From assembly GCF_001659605.2 (NCBI RefSeq), contig NC_035178.2, positions 2,535,091 to 2,599,090 on the forward strand: a stretch of 64,000 nucleotides of DNA, written 5' to 3'. Shown here in pieces: positions 12,834-26,807 of this stretch. Within the stretch, counting starts at the first letter, position 1, and every line of letters starts with the position of its first letter. The notes below the pieces were generated by a model. The model searched no databases and was not told the origin of the DNA. It saw only the letters and a list, made by a program, of their open reading frames with translations. Both the position numbers and the translations under genes were made by a program. The DNA is from Manihot esculenta (taxonomy: Eukaryota > Streptophyta > Magnoliopsida > Malpighiales > Euphorbiaceae).

Positions 12834-12950
12834 CTCGTCTCCAGATACGAAGCGAGAAAGATGAGGTTGTGTCTTTGGCCTAAAGATGAAGAGTCTTCTG
12901 GTTGGAATAGAAGAAGATGAAGACTTCTCCATATATTCAAAAACTGGAGG
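12834..12950 (-). other. 5' leader exon of the LPAT gene with a possible upstream ORF
   Basis: A donor (GAG then GTAACACC, minus strand) ends an exon at 12834. An acceptor (TTGCAG then CTGGCC) begins the ATG-bearing exon at 11220. The leader exon contains an ATG at 12932 that opens exactly 33 codons to the donor. After splicing, that frame continues past the LPAT ATG in a different frame and stops at a TAA near 11120. If transcription starts upstream of 12932, an upstream ORF overlaps the main start. The true 5' end is not known, so the upper boundary given is approximate. Confidence 0.5.
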
Positions 12951-13299
12951 GTCAATCCAATAGCGAATTTGAATCTATATTAAGCAGAATAAATCGCACG
13001 CAGATAATTTTCCTAATAAGAGCTCCCTCCAACTCCCATCACTTTTGATTACTTGGACCTCGTCGGCTAAAAAAGTAAAATTAGTAATTAAAAAAAAAAA
13101 GGAATATTTCAAAAAGGGCAATGCAGAGAAGTTTCGCGCTTGACTCCTTTGGATTTGGTGGAAACGAAGAAAATGGCCAACGCTGGGGATGCGATCATGC
13201 GAAAGCCGCGAGTTCACGAGAGGAAGAATTTAACAATTACTATTAAATTTCAATATTTATATTTAAATTCGTGAATTTATTATATACGTTTTAATTCAA

Positions 13300-14535
13300 T
13301 ATACATAAATTTTAAGTTTTTTTAGATAAAATAATTTAAATATTTATCATTTTTTATATTTATAACTTAATTTTAAAATTTTATCCAAATTTTAAATAAT
13401 AAAATTAATTCTTTCATTCAATTTTAGTATTTTTTAATTAATTTTAATAAAAAAATTTATAATCCACGTGTTATGTATATTAAAAAATCTATTGAATAAA
13501 AAAATTAAAATATTTATATTAGTTCATATTTATATTTAAAATTTAAAATTTTAAATAATAAAATTATTGAATACAAAAAATTATTAAAAAATTATAATAT
13601 AATTCCTAATATTTTATTTGACTAATAAAATAGTACTTAAAATATATATTTTTATTTCAACAATTTTTTTATTTATTTCTATTATTATTAATAAAAATTT
13701 AAAATATAAAAAATTATAAAATGAAATATATAATATTTTATTTTATTTAATCTTATTAATATGAAATATAATTTTTTATCGAATTAATCAATAAATTAAT
13801 ATATATTATTAATTTAGTTATTATATAGATGATCAAAATAAAAATATTGAATATATTAAATAACTGATAAAATATAGTTAAAATATTTAAATTTTTATAA
13901 AAATTATAAAAAATGACTTTACGTTATAAAATATATAATATTTTATTTAATATTATTAATATAAAATATAATTTTTATATATTAAAAATACATATATATT
14001 TTATAATAGTAATAGTAAGTATAAACTTTGAAATATTTTAATATATAATATTATTTGTATGTAATATTTTATGGAGTTAAAAATTATTTGTAATAAATGT
14101 TTATTTAATATTATATATGATAAATATAAAATAAATTTATTTTTAATATAAAATTTAAATTAAAAAATATATATTTATTAATTTAAAATTTAGAGATTAT
14201 ATTATAATTTATCATTAATTTTTTCATATTTAATTTAATTTTTTAATTATAATTGTGACAAATAGAAAAATGTTTAGTTTTATTATTTAAAATTTTAAAT
14301 TTTAAATATAAATATGAATTAATATAAATGTTTAGATTTTTTTATTTAAAAATCTTTTAAAGAATAATTATGATACTTAAACTATAAATTTTTTTATTAA
14401 AATTGATTAAAATAAATAATTAAAATTGAGTCAATCATTAAAAAAATTGATTTTATTTTAAGATTATAATATAAATATAAAAAATAGTAAATATTTGAAT
14501 TTTTTTAATAATCTAAATTTTAATAAAAATATTTA
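13300..14535. repeat. Large AT-rich inverted repeat (foldback/MITE-like)
   Basis: The left arm (about 13300-13566) and right arm (about 14277-14535) are imperfect inverted complements. The best-matching stretch pairs the AAATTTAAAATTTTAAATAA segment at 13540-13560 with its complement near 14281-14303. Shared landmarks run outward through TAATAAAAAAATTTATA and the ATTTTTTATATTTATA block. The centre (13570-14275) is low-complexity AT. No transposase or clear target duplication is visible. It looks like an old foldback element or a large MITE. Confidence 0.6.
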
Positions 14536-17468
14536 GTTTAATGACAGCGGGTTATATTAGACACATCCGGAATCAGTTTTGCTGTATTGGTTTCCATATG
14601 ACTTTTATGCAGCTTGTCGTTTACCCAATCACTATTGGGATTTGGATGCAAAGTCTGGCTTCTAGAGGGGTAATGATTTGAAGAAAAATCAATTCCATGT
14701 GCTTACCATGTGTCTTTTTGTTTTTAATAGATCAAAACTCGACGGTCTTTTTAAGTTTGTTGACGATCAACTGATTCAACCCTGACGATATCTCACTGAA
14801 AGTACAATGGGGTAGCCACGGGTTGATTTGGCCCAGCCCTAACTGAATCCAGTTTGATTTGAATTAATAGTTTAATGAAGTGGATCGGTTATAAACTAGA
14901 TTACTTAGAGGGCAATCCTTTTCTTCCTAAGTCGAACAAAATTGACTATTTTAGTTTCATTCAAATATTAGAAAAAAAAAAATAATAATTACCAAAATAT
15001 TTTATAATTAAAACTAAAATCATCAAAATCATAATTAAATTTTAACTCATTTTCTTTAAAGTCAATCTACCGGCGACTATAAATTTTTTTTAATATTTTA
15101 AAATTTCAAAAAGATAAAATTTTTCAAATGTATATAAATTTAGTCTGAAAGTTTATATTTTTTTCTTTTATTATTTTTTATTTATTCTTTAGTGACACGT
15201 AATCATCATTTTATTACAGTGTTATCTGTCTTTATTATGTAAAATTGTACGTACGGTATATCTACTTATTCATTATCGTCAAACGGCTATTTAATTTTTC
15301 GTACTTAATTTTTCATACGCGTGGTGGTAAAGTCACAATATAGTTGAGTCTGCTTCTATTTTTCGTCACATCATACGAGATAAATTCTCTTTTAGCAGGT
15401 CTGGGCCTTTAGGCAGCCGACTTGCTTTAGATGCGAGTTAGACGGAATATCGACGGATTGACTTGCTTAATGGGTTCAGTGAGATTTGGATCTATTTCTT
15501 TTTTCGAAACTAAATCTCAATTTAAATATTAAAAATTCAGCAATTATCACCATTTATAAAAAAATTTTACTATTTAATAAATTTATTAATATTCTAGACG
15601 ATTGATTCATTATCGTCAAATTGTACGAACTTTTATGGATTAAGTTATCGTATTATTCTGGATTAAAATCAATTTATACTTCAATTTGAGTTAATTCTCG
15701 TTAAGAATAATGGTACAAACCATACTTTTAATTTTTTTTAATATTCAGGCCTATGGGGACCAAATAGACGAGTCATGAATTCCCGAATTTAAAATTCAAA
15801 CATACGATGGGCTTGGTTAAGTTGGGCCCATTTTCCTTTACTGGTCGTGACCAATTTGTATTGGAAGTCGATGTTTACCGTTAATTGCAAATCGTTTTAC
15901 AAAAATTTTATAAGAAAAAAAATAAAAATAAAAATAAATAAAATTCCCGATTAGACATTTGTAATTGAGTGAAGCTCAAAGGTTGAGAATGGAAGTTTCT
16001 TTTATGTGATAAATAGAGAAAAATAAAATAAAATAAGAACTTCTTTTATATAACTAAATTCGTTTAAATTGTGCAGAAATAATAAAACGTGTATGAAAAA
16101 AATTTAATTCACACATTTAAAATGTTGTCACTTATCTTTTTCTTTCATTGTTTCATAAATTTATTTATTTAAAAAATATATATTTTTTAAAGATATGATG
16201 AGTTTTAATTATGTATTATATTTTAATTGTAAAAAATATATTAAATTTATATTTATAAGAAAAGAACGGGTGACAATATCACAGATTTGAAGTGGAAAAA
16301 ATTATTTTTGTATGGAGACTCACTCACTTTTATTGTTCAAAATATAATTAAAATGTTATAAATATGTAAAATGATTGAGAATTATATATTATTAGTGATA
16401 AAATTATTAAAACTTCAATATTTTTATTAATTTCTGGCGTAATTAGATGAAGATGTACAAGGGAAAAACAAAAAAAGAGTAAAACTAAAGAGCCGGCATT
16501 ATTATTAAAATTGGTGTGGTGAAAAAATATATCTATAATCTATAATAATATTTTATTTAATTTGGTATTAAAATATTAAAAAATTTCTTATTCAATTGAA
16601 AATTTTCTAAACATTGTGAAAATTTTGTAAACAACGATAAATCACGTTTTAGATATTTATTGTTTAAAGGAAATATTAAAAAAAAATATTTGTGAGTTTT
16701 TTTAATATTTATTTTTTAAAATAAATATAATTTTTTTTTATTTTTAATATTCTATTTTAATTAATTTGAAATTCAATAGAGTTAAATCTCTGGTATGAGA
16801 TTGGATAAAAATTTATATATACTAAATCAATAAGAAGGGAAAGGATAAATTACCTAAAGTAATTTTTTATAAATTTATAAGCTTTTTATTTTTTATTATC
16901 GTTATCAGTTATATAAATAAATATGTAATTAATATAATATTTTATATATGCATGAGTTCATTATCCTAAGTATTACATTGAAGTGAAAATAATGAGCGAT
17001 GAGTTTATCACATATATAAAATATCATATTTATTATATGTTTATATAGAATAAAAAATAAAGAGTTTACAAATTTAATAAAATATTAATTTGATATAATT
17101 TCTATTATCGAAATTATTTTAGTGTAATGGATTAATCAAATTAAATTTAGAATAAATTAGAATTAAATATTAAAAATATAAATAAAATTTATATTTATTT
17201 TAAGATATAGATGTTAACAAAATTATTTTTTTTATATTTGCTTTAGATAATAAATATTTAAAATGTGATTAAGCATCATTTAGGAAACTTTGACTAAATT
17301 TTAATTGAATAGGAAATTTTTTTAATTTTTATTTTTATTTTTTATATTAAATTAAATAGTATATTAAATAAATTTAATATTTAATATTTATTTATTTAAA
17401 TAAATTAAATAATAAATAATATAAAAAAGACAAATTCCATTATTCTTCCTCAACTCACCACATTTATA

Positions 17469-17469
<1 letters not shown>

Positions 17470-17505
<36 letters not shown>
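17470..17505. repeat. (TA)n microsatellite
   Basis: An uninterrupted run of about 18 TA units in AT-rich intergenic DNA. Confidence 0.95.
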
Positions 17506-17506
<1 letters not shown>

Positions 17507-18362
17507 CCAAACAAAAGTAGGTTTTTTTTTAATTTATAAATATTTAAACTTATTTAAAATTTTAATTGCATAACAATTCATTGATTGTAAAATGAAAAGA
17601 ATTATTAATTAAATTATATGAATTAAACTAATAAACTGGCTGAAGTTTATGGTTCATTTTTAATCTTAAAAAATTGTACGAAAATAAAAAATAATGTTTT
17701 TATATAACTAAAAGTATATTATAATCTACTATAACTAAATTGATAAATTATTTAGTAAGATTTGTTTATAATAATAAAAATATAATAAATAAATAAATAA
17801 TACATTTTAAATGTTTAAAAAAATAAAATAAAATTTAAAATATTATAGATTATCTCCAACTTTGAATTGATGGGCCAGGGTCACTAAATACCCGCAAATA
17901 AGAAATCGGTATTCTGGTGTACAATTACTGAATCCTAACCTTATTCTCGTTGCCAAACAAGTAATATTACAACAGTGCTCGAGTACATCGTAGGAAAATG
18001 GACTCGCAAAATCGTCGTTTTTCTCTCGTTCAATCATTTGAAATGGAAAGTCCTCACAAATCCGACGGTCAATCCTGAAGAAGGTTCAAGAGGTTGGTAG
18101 ATACGTGACAGCTGGGAAAATCTGGGAGAAACCAAAACCAACCGGTACGCGCTAAACATGGGAAGAAAGCAACTCGGAGTCGAAATTTCGGAAATAGAAA
18201 GACAAAAAAGGGGGAAAAAAAAGAGAGAGAAAAGAAAATAATTCTTCTTAGTCAAATCAATTTCTGTGGATTTTTCAGAGCTTCCCGCATTATCCATTTG
18301 ACTATTGGGATCGATCGGATCGATCGATCTTTTTGATTTCTCTATATAATTAGATATAGAAG

Positions 18363-18996
18363 GTTAGTAATTACTTTCTCAATTTCATATCGTTATCGTT
18401 CTTATTGTAACAAATTATTTTGAATTCTGGATTTAATTTTGTTTGTTGATAAGAATCTTTTATTTGTTAATTATTGCCTCGATCTTCTAGAAGTAATTGC
18501 CCTCAATCAAGTTGTTGCATGTTGTCCCACGCAATTACGATTTTGGAGAGAGATCTGAAGATTGGGTGTTTTCAATTTGTTGGTTATTTGGAGTTCTGAT
18601 TCTAATTTGGGGGCTTGAAATTTTTGTTTGTAAATACTACTTTTCAACTCTAAATGAACTGTTTGGTTATTAGAAATCACAAAACTGTAGAATTCAAATT
18701 GCATAAGTCCGCCCTGGAAAACTCCCGTTGCCCTTTTTTATTTGGCACGTTCTACTGTTGGAAATGGAGCCATGAGGGTTCATTGTTATTATAAAATTTT
18801 CCTTCCTTTCATTGGCTTTAAGGACAGTCTTTTGTGGACGGTTCTTCCTTGAGAACTCATGTTTAAGGCCTGCAAGTTTAAATATACTTGGGACGATTTG
18901 GTAATGGTATTGCAGTTTCTAATTATTCGTCGTCAATTAATGCCAGATTACTATTGTTATTGCTAGTGTTGATATAATTTTGCATGTCATTTATAG
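18363..18996 (+). other. Probable 5' UTR intron of the RING gene
   Basis: A donor-like AG then GTTAGT at 18361-18368 follows a CT/GA-rich segment containing repeated GATCGATC. An acceptor-like TTTATAG at 18990-18996 lies 27 bp before the ATG at 19024. The coding region itself has no intron, so a leader intron is plausible. The inference rests only on splice motifs and the large distance between the ATG and the pyrimidine-rich leader. Confidence 0.4.
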
Positions 18997-19023
18997 GCGT
19001 TTGATTGAGGATTAAATCGGGAG

Positions 19024-19710
19024 ATGGCAAGTGGTTTTGGGGAATCAACAAGCAGGCCACCCCAAAACCCCTCATTTTCTAGCAACAGTAATGGTGATGC
19101 TGGTAACTTTGAATGCAATATTTGCTTTGACTTAGCTCAGGATCCCATAGTAACTCTGTGCGGCCATCTTTTCTGCTGGCCCTGTCTTTACAAATGGCTC
19201 CACTTTCACTCACAATCTAAGGAATGCCCTGTTTGTAAGGCTTTGGTGGAGGAGGAGAAATTGGTTCCCCTGTATGGTAGGGGTAAAACATCAACGGACC
19301 CTAGATCAAAGTCCATTCCTGGTGTTAATATTCCTAACCGCCCAGCTGGGCAGAGGCCTGAAACAGCTCCTCCGCCAGAACCAAATCATTTTGCTCAACA
19401 TGGATTTGGATTCATGGGAGGGCTGGGTGGATTTGCTCCAATGGCAACAGCTAGGTTTGGGAATTTTACATTGTCTGCAGCTTTTGGTGGGCTCATCCCT
19501 TCTCTTTTTAACCTTCAATTGCATGGATTTCCTGATCCTGCCATGTATGGGGCGGCTGCTGGCTTTCCTTATGGGTTCTCTAACTCTTTTCATGGCGGTC
19601 ATGCACATGGATATCCTCCGCACCAAGGGCAAGGACAGCAAGATTATTATCTGAAGAGGCTACTTCTGTTTATTGGTTTTTGTGTTCTCCTTGCTCTCAT
19701 TTGGCAATAG
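19024..19710 (+). CDS. RNF5/RNF185-like membrane-anchored RING E3 ubiquitin ligase
   Basis: An intronless frame of 228 residues. A C3HC4 RING finger spans residues 31-71: C31-x2-C34, C46-x-H48-x2-C51-x2-C54, then CPVC at 68-71. The core contains the LCGHLFCWPCLYKWL sequence typical of the RNF5/RNF185/RMA group. A Pro-rich and then Gly/Phe-rich linker follows, and the protein ends in one hydrophobic segment (about 211-227, LLLFIGFCVLLALIW) consistent with a C-terminal tail anchor in the ER. The family attaches ubiquitin to ER or membrane-associated targets. In Arabidopsis the syntenic counterpart would be At1g19310, with paralogue At1g74990. The start is the first ATG, preceded by GGGAG, and the whole RING follows it. 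Confidence 0.93.
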   Translation: MASGFGESTSRPPQNPSFSSNSNGDAGNFECNICFDLAQDPIVTLCGHLFCWPCLYKWLHFHSQSKECPVCKALVEEEKLVPLYGRGKTSTDPRSKSIPGVNIPNRPAGQRPETAPPPEPNHFAQHGFGFMGGLGGFAPMATARFGNFTLSAAFGGLIPSLFNLQLHGFPDPAMYGAAAGFPYGFSNSFHGGHAHGYPPHQGQGQQDYYLKRLLLFIGFCVLLALIWQ

Positions 19711-22700
19711 ATTAAATCTATTTTCACATCCTGTTAATGGATGTTTAGGGCTCATCATTCTCACGTCTTTGTAAAGCCGTTAGTGCACCTTTTTTTTTTT
19801 CTAAATTTTTTTGGTACCAGGGAAATTGTCCATATCGTACACTGTCAGAACTCTTGTAGCTCCTGTATGTTTTCGTCATCTTTGTGGAATGTGATTTGAT
19901 TGTTTTTTCTTGTTATGTTGTAAGTTCTTTGGCATCCATGTGCAAACATGGATTGAGTGGATCCTTATGGCAAGTTAGCTACCACATAGTAGAAGCAATG
20001 CAGTTAAAGTATATAGTAGTTTTCCTTTATTCACATTTTCCTGATAACCAAAATACTTGCTCCCCTCATGGTTTCAGTCCTAATCATGTGTTTACTAGTG
20101 TAGCTTCAAACTCTTGCTCTTTTCTCATTTGAGGAAACTTGTTTATTGATAGTGTGATTATAGGGCCAGAAAGAATTGCCTAATTTGACCAATCAGGTAA
20201 TAATAATATGTAGCAAAAGATATAGACTGTAAATTTTCTGTCTCAACTAGAGAAGGAAGTGACATATGATTCTTGGACAATCTGTATTTATGTAGCAATA
20301 AATGAGTGCCTTACTATTAGTAAGGCAGACGATTCACTGTTATGTGATTACTGGTGCTGGTTTAATGCCTGGCAAACTTATGAACGAGGATTTGCTATGA
20401 ATTGTCATAGTCCTGGTAATAGAAGTTATTTCTGCCTCATGAGTCGAAATGGCCTATGAGATTTAATGAGAATAGCACTCTTGGATTAGTCTGTTTCTGT
20501 AGCTATCAAATATGCAGGTGGTTGGTCAGGCTCCTGGGGAGGTAAGGTTATCAGCTACACTTGAGATGAGTTATTTTAATTGGAATTTATGTGATTATAG
20601 TTTTCGTCTCGATGGTATCTATGGTTTGTCAATTTATGAAATTTGTTCCTAGACATGGGCTGTCGTATGCTATGAAATTTCTTGGTACCCTTGTTGCCTT
20701 AAGTGGAACTAGTGTACTCATCAAATATATTTGGAGTTCGCTTTTGTGCTATAGATTAATGTTTATCGTTAATATTATGGTTATTTTCTTGAATGTCATG
20801 GTTCATGGACTTAGACCAACTCAAGTCATGTGTTATACTTGGTGCTTCAGAGTATCTTAGATTGTATTTTCATGATGATATCTGCTAAGTTAAGGCAGTG
20901 GTTCAACCACGATGACATTTTGATACAGTTGTCTTTAAGGCGCCTATTTGTTTCAGACTTGTGGGTTCTGACGTATCATTGTAGTAAATGATGCACGTGC
21001 CTAGTGGACTGGTATATCTGGAACCATTTGGCTAATTTGCTCTCATTAGTCCTCTACTTGGCTTGATGCTCGATCCTGTCAATGTTCCTTTGACGTTTGA
21101 ACAGTTACTTGAGACCCATCCAGAATGGATTCACATGTGGATTCAGCACCCACAAGAAGTTACTTGAGACCCAGGCATACCTATATGATCAACAATCATA
21201 GGCGAATGCCAGTTCTACTGGGAGAGTTTCATATTGTAACTTGAGGCGCATTGATCTAAGACCATGCAAAAGGAGTTTGTATTATTTGTGGAATGGACAA
21301 CTGCTTGAAGGTTTTAGGTGAATGGTATTTCATTTAGTGTTCTCTTTGGTTATCTATCACTTTCTCCTTACAGAAGGCAAGCGAAAGAGGAAACAAAGCA
21401 TAGTGGATCTAGGCTGTGTAACGCCATGAGGGGTTACTACTTTTGGCTTGGTTAGTTTGCCACAGTAGAGGTGAATATAACGAAGAGGCTTCAACCCCAA
21501 AAGACATGCTATATGGATGCATTCGCATTACTTTCTTTCAAATTGGAAGCAGAACTTGTGGAATTGGGAACTACAAAGAAATGCCAATAACTGAAGGTTG
21601 TAGGACCTAAAGAAAACTAGTATAGGTTTGCTGAAGATATTTGGAGCATGAACTGTCGATGTGCTTCTTTTTCTTTCGCAAGATGTGTGGTCCTAAATTG
21701 ATTTTCCAGATGAGCAATCAATCAATGGGCGTTCTTCAATGGCCTGACCCACTGCCAATTTGAAGATGCTTGCTGATGTGGCCCCTTGATGCTGAAAATA
21801 TAGAAAAGAGAAACTGAAGAACTATTTTTATTTTTAGCACATGGGTTGCTTGATTGAGATTGAGGCATCAGGTAACATGCAAACTCGTAGTTGAAGCTTT
21901 TGTGTTCCTTTGCTTTTTATTTCCCTACTTTATGCAATCGAAAAAGAATGGAATAGGAGAACTCGGCGGCAATAGGAGTTTTCAAATTTCAAGAGATTAT
22001 TTTGTTTTGGCTTGAAAAAAGCAAAATAAATAAACTGCGTTGCATTTATTAATTGTATGAATAAAGAAAGAGTGCTGAAGCAGATAGCTTTCTGAATTGA
22101 AAATGGATATTTATTAAGGCTCTCAATTTTTTCTTATATTTATGTGGGAGCTAACATGTTCTTGATTCTTAAGTCGCAACTTTTGCCGGTTTGCTGAGGA
22201 TGGGGAGCACATGGTTGGCCCTCCATGGCATGCCATAATGCTTTGCTTGGAGGCCATTGGTTTTTTTTGTTTTTTTGTCGAAAGCTTGGAGGCCATTGTT
22301 AAACCACACGATGGGCCTGTTTAATACATACACAAGAGGTCCGGTTGATTTTTTTTTCAAAGACTATTTAATATTAATTTTACCGTTCTTAAGTTTAAAT
22401 ATAATTTTAAATACGTTAATTAAAAATTTTAAAATTAGTATTTTTATCATCAAACTCAAAACAACAGTATAATATTTTAACTTATTTTTTCAACATCTAG
22501 TTTAAAGAATTGCTTTTTTTTTTCAACGTTTAAAATTTTAATTTTTTCCTTCTAACTTTTTCAACTTTTCCAATTACAATTTTCAAATTGTCTAACTGCC
22601 CCCCTTTTTCTCTCTTTACATGAAAAGTCCCTCGCATTTCTGTGGAATTGTTTCTTGGTTTTGTTTGTGGCGGTGTTGCCAGTTTTTGCTAGCAGTAGCT

Positions 22701-25700
22701 TCTCCCTTTTAATTTATTAAATGTTTTTTTGCCTCATGAATAAGGATTTGGATTTAATTTTCATCTTGTATGGAGCTTTTTCTTTTCTTTTCTTTTCTTT
22801 TTTTTAAAAAAAAGTAGATATGCAGTTTATGGATCATATGGTTTATATAGGTTAATTTTCTTTTTTTTGGAGCCTGGTTTTTTAGCTTATTAGTGGAATT
22901 AATGGTTCAACTCCTTTTCGTTACATCACAAGTACTAGCTCCTGAATAATCAAAATAGGTATAGAAGATCCAAAGATTTAGCCACCTTTGAAGATTCTTG
23001 TCTTGCTCATTATTTTTATTATTTTTATAGGATTTTATATAAAATTAGCAAAATCCATATGTGACATTTTTTTACATATGATTTTTAAAACAGGGATTAT
23101 TGTTTGTATAATTTGAGTTTGATCAATGAAGTCCTAATATACAATCAACAAGCCAGAAGTACCCATGTGTCAAAGTTTTCCCATTAATATCCATTGAACT
23201 AAAGTGAATAAAAAATAAAATTATTATACATGCATATAATAGTTCTGAAACTAACTGAATGGTTTATATTTACAGGAGAGGGTTTCTTTTTTTGAGACAA
23301 ATACATTATTTTCGATGTAATTCTTTTGTGATAATGAAAATTTTTTTGTATGACTAATTTGTCTTAATTAGATATTTTTTTTTCTTTTAAAATCTTGAGG
23401 GATGTTGGTAGATGTAATGACACAGGCCAGTCAATAAACTGTACGACTTGAAGAAGAGAGTTTTTAGCGTATGAGAAGGTTGGAATGAGACGATCTACAT
23501 GGAAAATTAAACAAATGGTCACCAAAATAAAACATAATGAAGAAGATTCCGAGAAAATACTGAAGACTCTTCTTCAAAAAGCAAACAGATAATAGATTAA
23601 TGTGAAAGCTTTGACCCAAGGAGTACAATCTCTGTACTGACCACCGACGTGAATTACTTAGTAAAGTGTAATAAATTTAGCATATACAGCAAGTCATCAG
23701 CACATGCCCCTCATTTAACCACACTTTGATTACTTTCATGACTGTGGGGTCGTGGGTTACATGTCGGTGACTAAAATTCCATGCATGTAAGTAATGACTT
23801 TCATGTCATTGAATAGGTTTTAAAATTGAGTTTAAATTATGATGTATATAAAATGTGGCTCTTTTAAAATTAAGATATGTATATATTACTACTCTAATTT
23901 ATTAATTAGAATCGGAAGGAGCTTTTAAATTTGTTCATGCTATTAAAAATTTAGATAAAAAAATTTCAAAATCAAAGACTGAAATGTAATTGGATACTTT
24001 TAACTCTCACCTCTCCAGATTATAACTCTACTTATTTAAAATCCGTACAAAATTTTAAATTCACTTGCAATAACGGTCCTAACATAATGTGTATTAGGAA
24101 TTCAACATTAAATGAGCCGATTAAAAAGTGTCTAATATAAATACAACAATTCATTATGAAATTACAGGTATTAGATGAATTTTCATATCGAGAAGTACAT
24201 ATACCTTTTCCATTATTAAGTATATGGATTTGATTCGGTGTTTTTTTAATTTCATGACTTCCTCTATAATTCCAATTTTAAACTATTTAAAAGTTTGATA
24301 TCCAACTCAATTACTACTCTCCGTTTACTAAATTAGCTCATTTATTATCCTAAAACCTTAAATCCATACATGTCTTGCCATCTTATTAATCCTTAAATTT
24401 CATAGTCATCAAACCACAATTGAAGCCAATTGTTTAAAAAGAAAAAAATAAAAAAATTTCCATGCATATGTATACTTGAAATGCCATAAAGGCGCCTAGG
24501 AATTTTTGAATGAGGGTGTTAGCTGCATTGGTTGTGCTGAAATGCTAGTGATGGGCAATTTCGTGAGAGGAAAGAGCAATGAACCTGGCTGGCTTTGCTC
24601 ATTTGAAGCTTCTTTAAATTTTCCTCTGCAATGAGTAGCTAAAATTAGTTTGTAGTTGGAGGTTCAAAATTATATTATATTTTATTTTAGTTTCGAAAAT
24701 ATTAATATTATGTAAGCCTACTACTTCACATGTTGTAATGATGGCAATATTACATTCGCATTAGTGAAGGATAGGAGGTGGACCTAATAGACCATATGTA
24801 TTTCTGTTTTCTTAAAGGATTTTAGTATATTTTCTTCAACAGGATGAGATGTCATCATCTCTGTTAGATATCATTTTACTTGTGATTATTGCATTGAAAC
24901 ATTAAAAAAATTAAATTCACAAAGTAATTAAAATTTTATCATTGTTATAAAAATTATTTTTAAATTAATATTAATATTTTTCATATTTTTAACATTTAAG
25001 ACATTTAGAAAAATAAATTTATACAACAATATCAATAAATAATTTAAATTAATCTATAAAGAAAAATAATTCAAATTCAATGTATTAAAAGAAAAGGAAA
25101 TACATAACCTAATTCAAGGAATACTTTCTTACCAATTTTTTTATAAAAATTTTTACTAAACACTATTCAATAAAATTTTATTAATTTAAATTTAAGTGTA
25201 GAATCGACTCTAATTTCATTAATTGATCAGATATAAACAAATGTGAGTCCAATGAATGATGCCAATTCGTTGGGAAGTCATGCGCAGAGAGCAGGAGAAG
25301 CTGATTAAGAGAGATCAAGTTGGCAAGGTGAATGTGGCGAAAACGTTGTGGAACTATGGAGTTTTGGTCGACGGCTGCAATTGAATAAGCATGTATGGCC
25401 TGTAATTAACAAGGTTATGCTTCAAATGGATTCAAAATTCAATGCTTTTATGCTCCTGAATTGGAGAATTGGACGTTTTCTCGCTGGCAGGCGTTTACTG
25501 TGAGGATTTTGTGCGAGTAGAGCAGGACTCTCTGCTCGTGCACTTTGGCTTTGGCTGGCCAATTTTCTTGCTGTTTTAATGCCATGAGCTAATTTGAATT
25601 TGTGTAGTTCAAATCTATTAAAAGAGATAAAATTCTTAAGAGAAAAATAATCCGTACATTCCATTTTATCTTTTAGAAATGATGTTCGATTTTTTTATTA

Positions 25701-26807
25701 TAAATAATATATAACTTAAAGTTGATGATTTAATTATTGTGGTAATAAAACATAGCTTAAAGGAAAAGGGAAGTGAGATTTGCATACATTTGAAGTTTGG
25801 TGGTTTACCATCTACTCTAGTTTCATTTCTGTATATTCCTAATTATGATAAATAAATAAATAATAATGATTAGAAAAATTGAATTTTCTTAAAATCGATG
25901 GATTTTGACCCATAAAAATGTAGGTGAGTGTCCTAGTTTTGCCACCAGAACCTGCTTTTTTAGTCTTACATTTTTGGCTGACTCTACAATTTTTCAAGCT
26001 AAATTTGGCCAATTAGAGCATCTTTGACATTTTAATTAATAATAATTGTAAATATTATATAATTTATGTTCTACAGACAGTAGTTTGGCAGGGAGTGAAA
26101 GGTCCAATAACAAATTGACAAAATTCATTGATAATTACTAAGAAATATATATAAGCATGAATAATAATACATAAGGAAGAATTAAGAATTAATAATAGTA
26201 ATTAATGGAAGACTTGGATTTAAAGCATTGATGAAGCATAGTTTTCCCAGAAGGCGATTGTTCAACCCATCTGAAGGGGAAGTAGAGTGAAGCATCAACT
26301 ACCCCCCCTTTAACTTAGTATACATTGATTATTTAATAATTAAGTTTTTTTTTTATATTAAAAATATAAAAAAGAAACAGTCTTTCTTTTTTGAATTACA
26401 AGTGTGAACTCTTATTAGAAAAGATTATGAAAAGTGAAATATTAGTACAGGACCATGCAATGATGTCTCCTGGTTTATCTTTTCTGTGCAATTTGCTTTT
26501 CTTTCTTCAGAATCAAAGCCAACACAAATGCTTGTAACAGGTTAAACTGTAATTGAATCTCCATAGTAGAGAGAGATTAAAAATAAAAAAACAAAAGAGA
26601 AAAGGCAACTGTCATTTTAGATTTGGAGAGAAAATGTGAGATTTCACTTTTCAAAATGACAGCAAGCAAAGGAGAGAGATGGAGACTTGGGGGACCCATT
26701 ACCCAAAAAGGCTTGAAATCTTCCTTCTACAATTCCAAGCAATGTAAATTCATTCAACAAACTATGGCTTTGAAGAATTGTTGACCAAGCTCACCCATAC
26801 ATCCACC
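19711..26807. other. Intergenic region between the RING gene and GATL1
   Basis: The first 150-400 bp should hold the RING 3' UTR. From about 19,900 to 22,150 the base composition is closer to transcribed plant DNA, but no frame shows a recognisable domain. It could be an extended 3' UTR, a non-coding transcript or an old gene remnant. From 22,370 to 26,800 the DNA is AT-rich with no supported feature beyond the GATL1 promoter. Confidence 0.55.

Larger units (their letters stand above)
12951..18200. other. AT-rich intergenic region, no supported gene
   Basis: About 5 kb of very AT-rich DNA between the divergent LPAT (-) and RING (+) genes. It holds a large foldback repeat (13300-14535), a (TA)n microsatellite (17470-17505) and only short random frames. 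The segment from 14540 to 15960 is less AT-rich but shows no protein similarity I can recognise. Confidence 0.65.

Noticed and set aside
25422..25664. Open frame of 80 codons near 25.5 kb
   Set aside because: No recognisable domain, intergenic composition, and no splice or promoter support.
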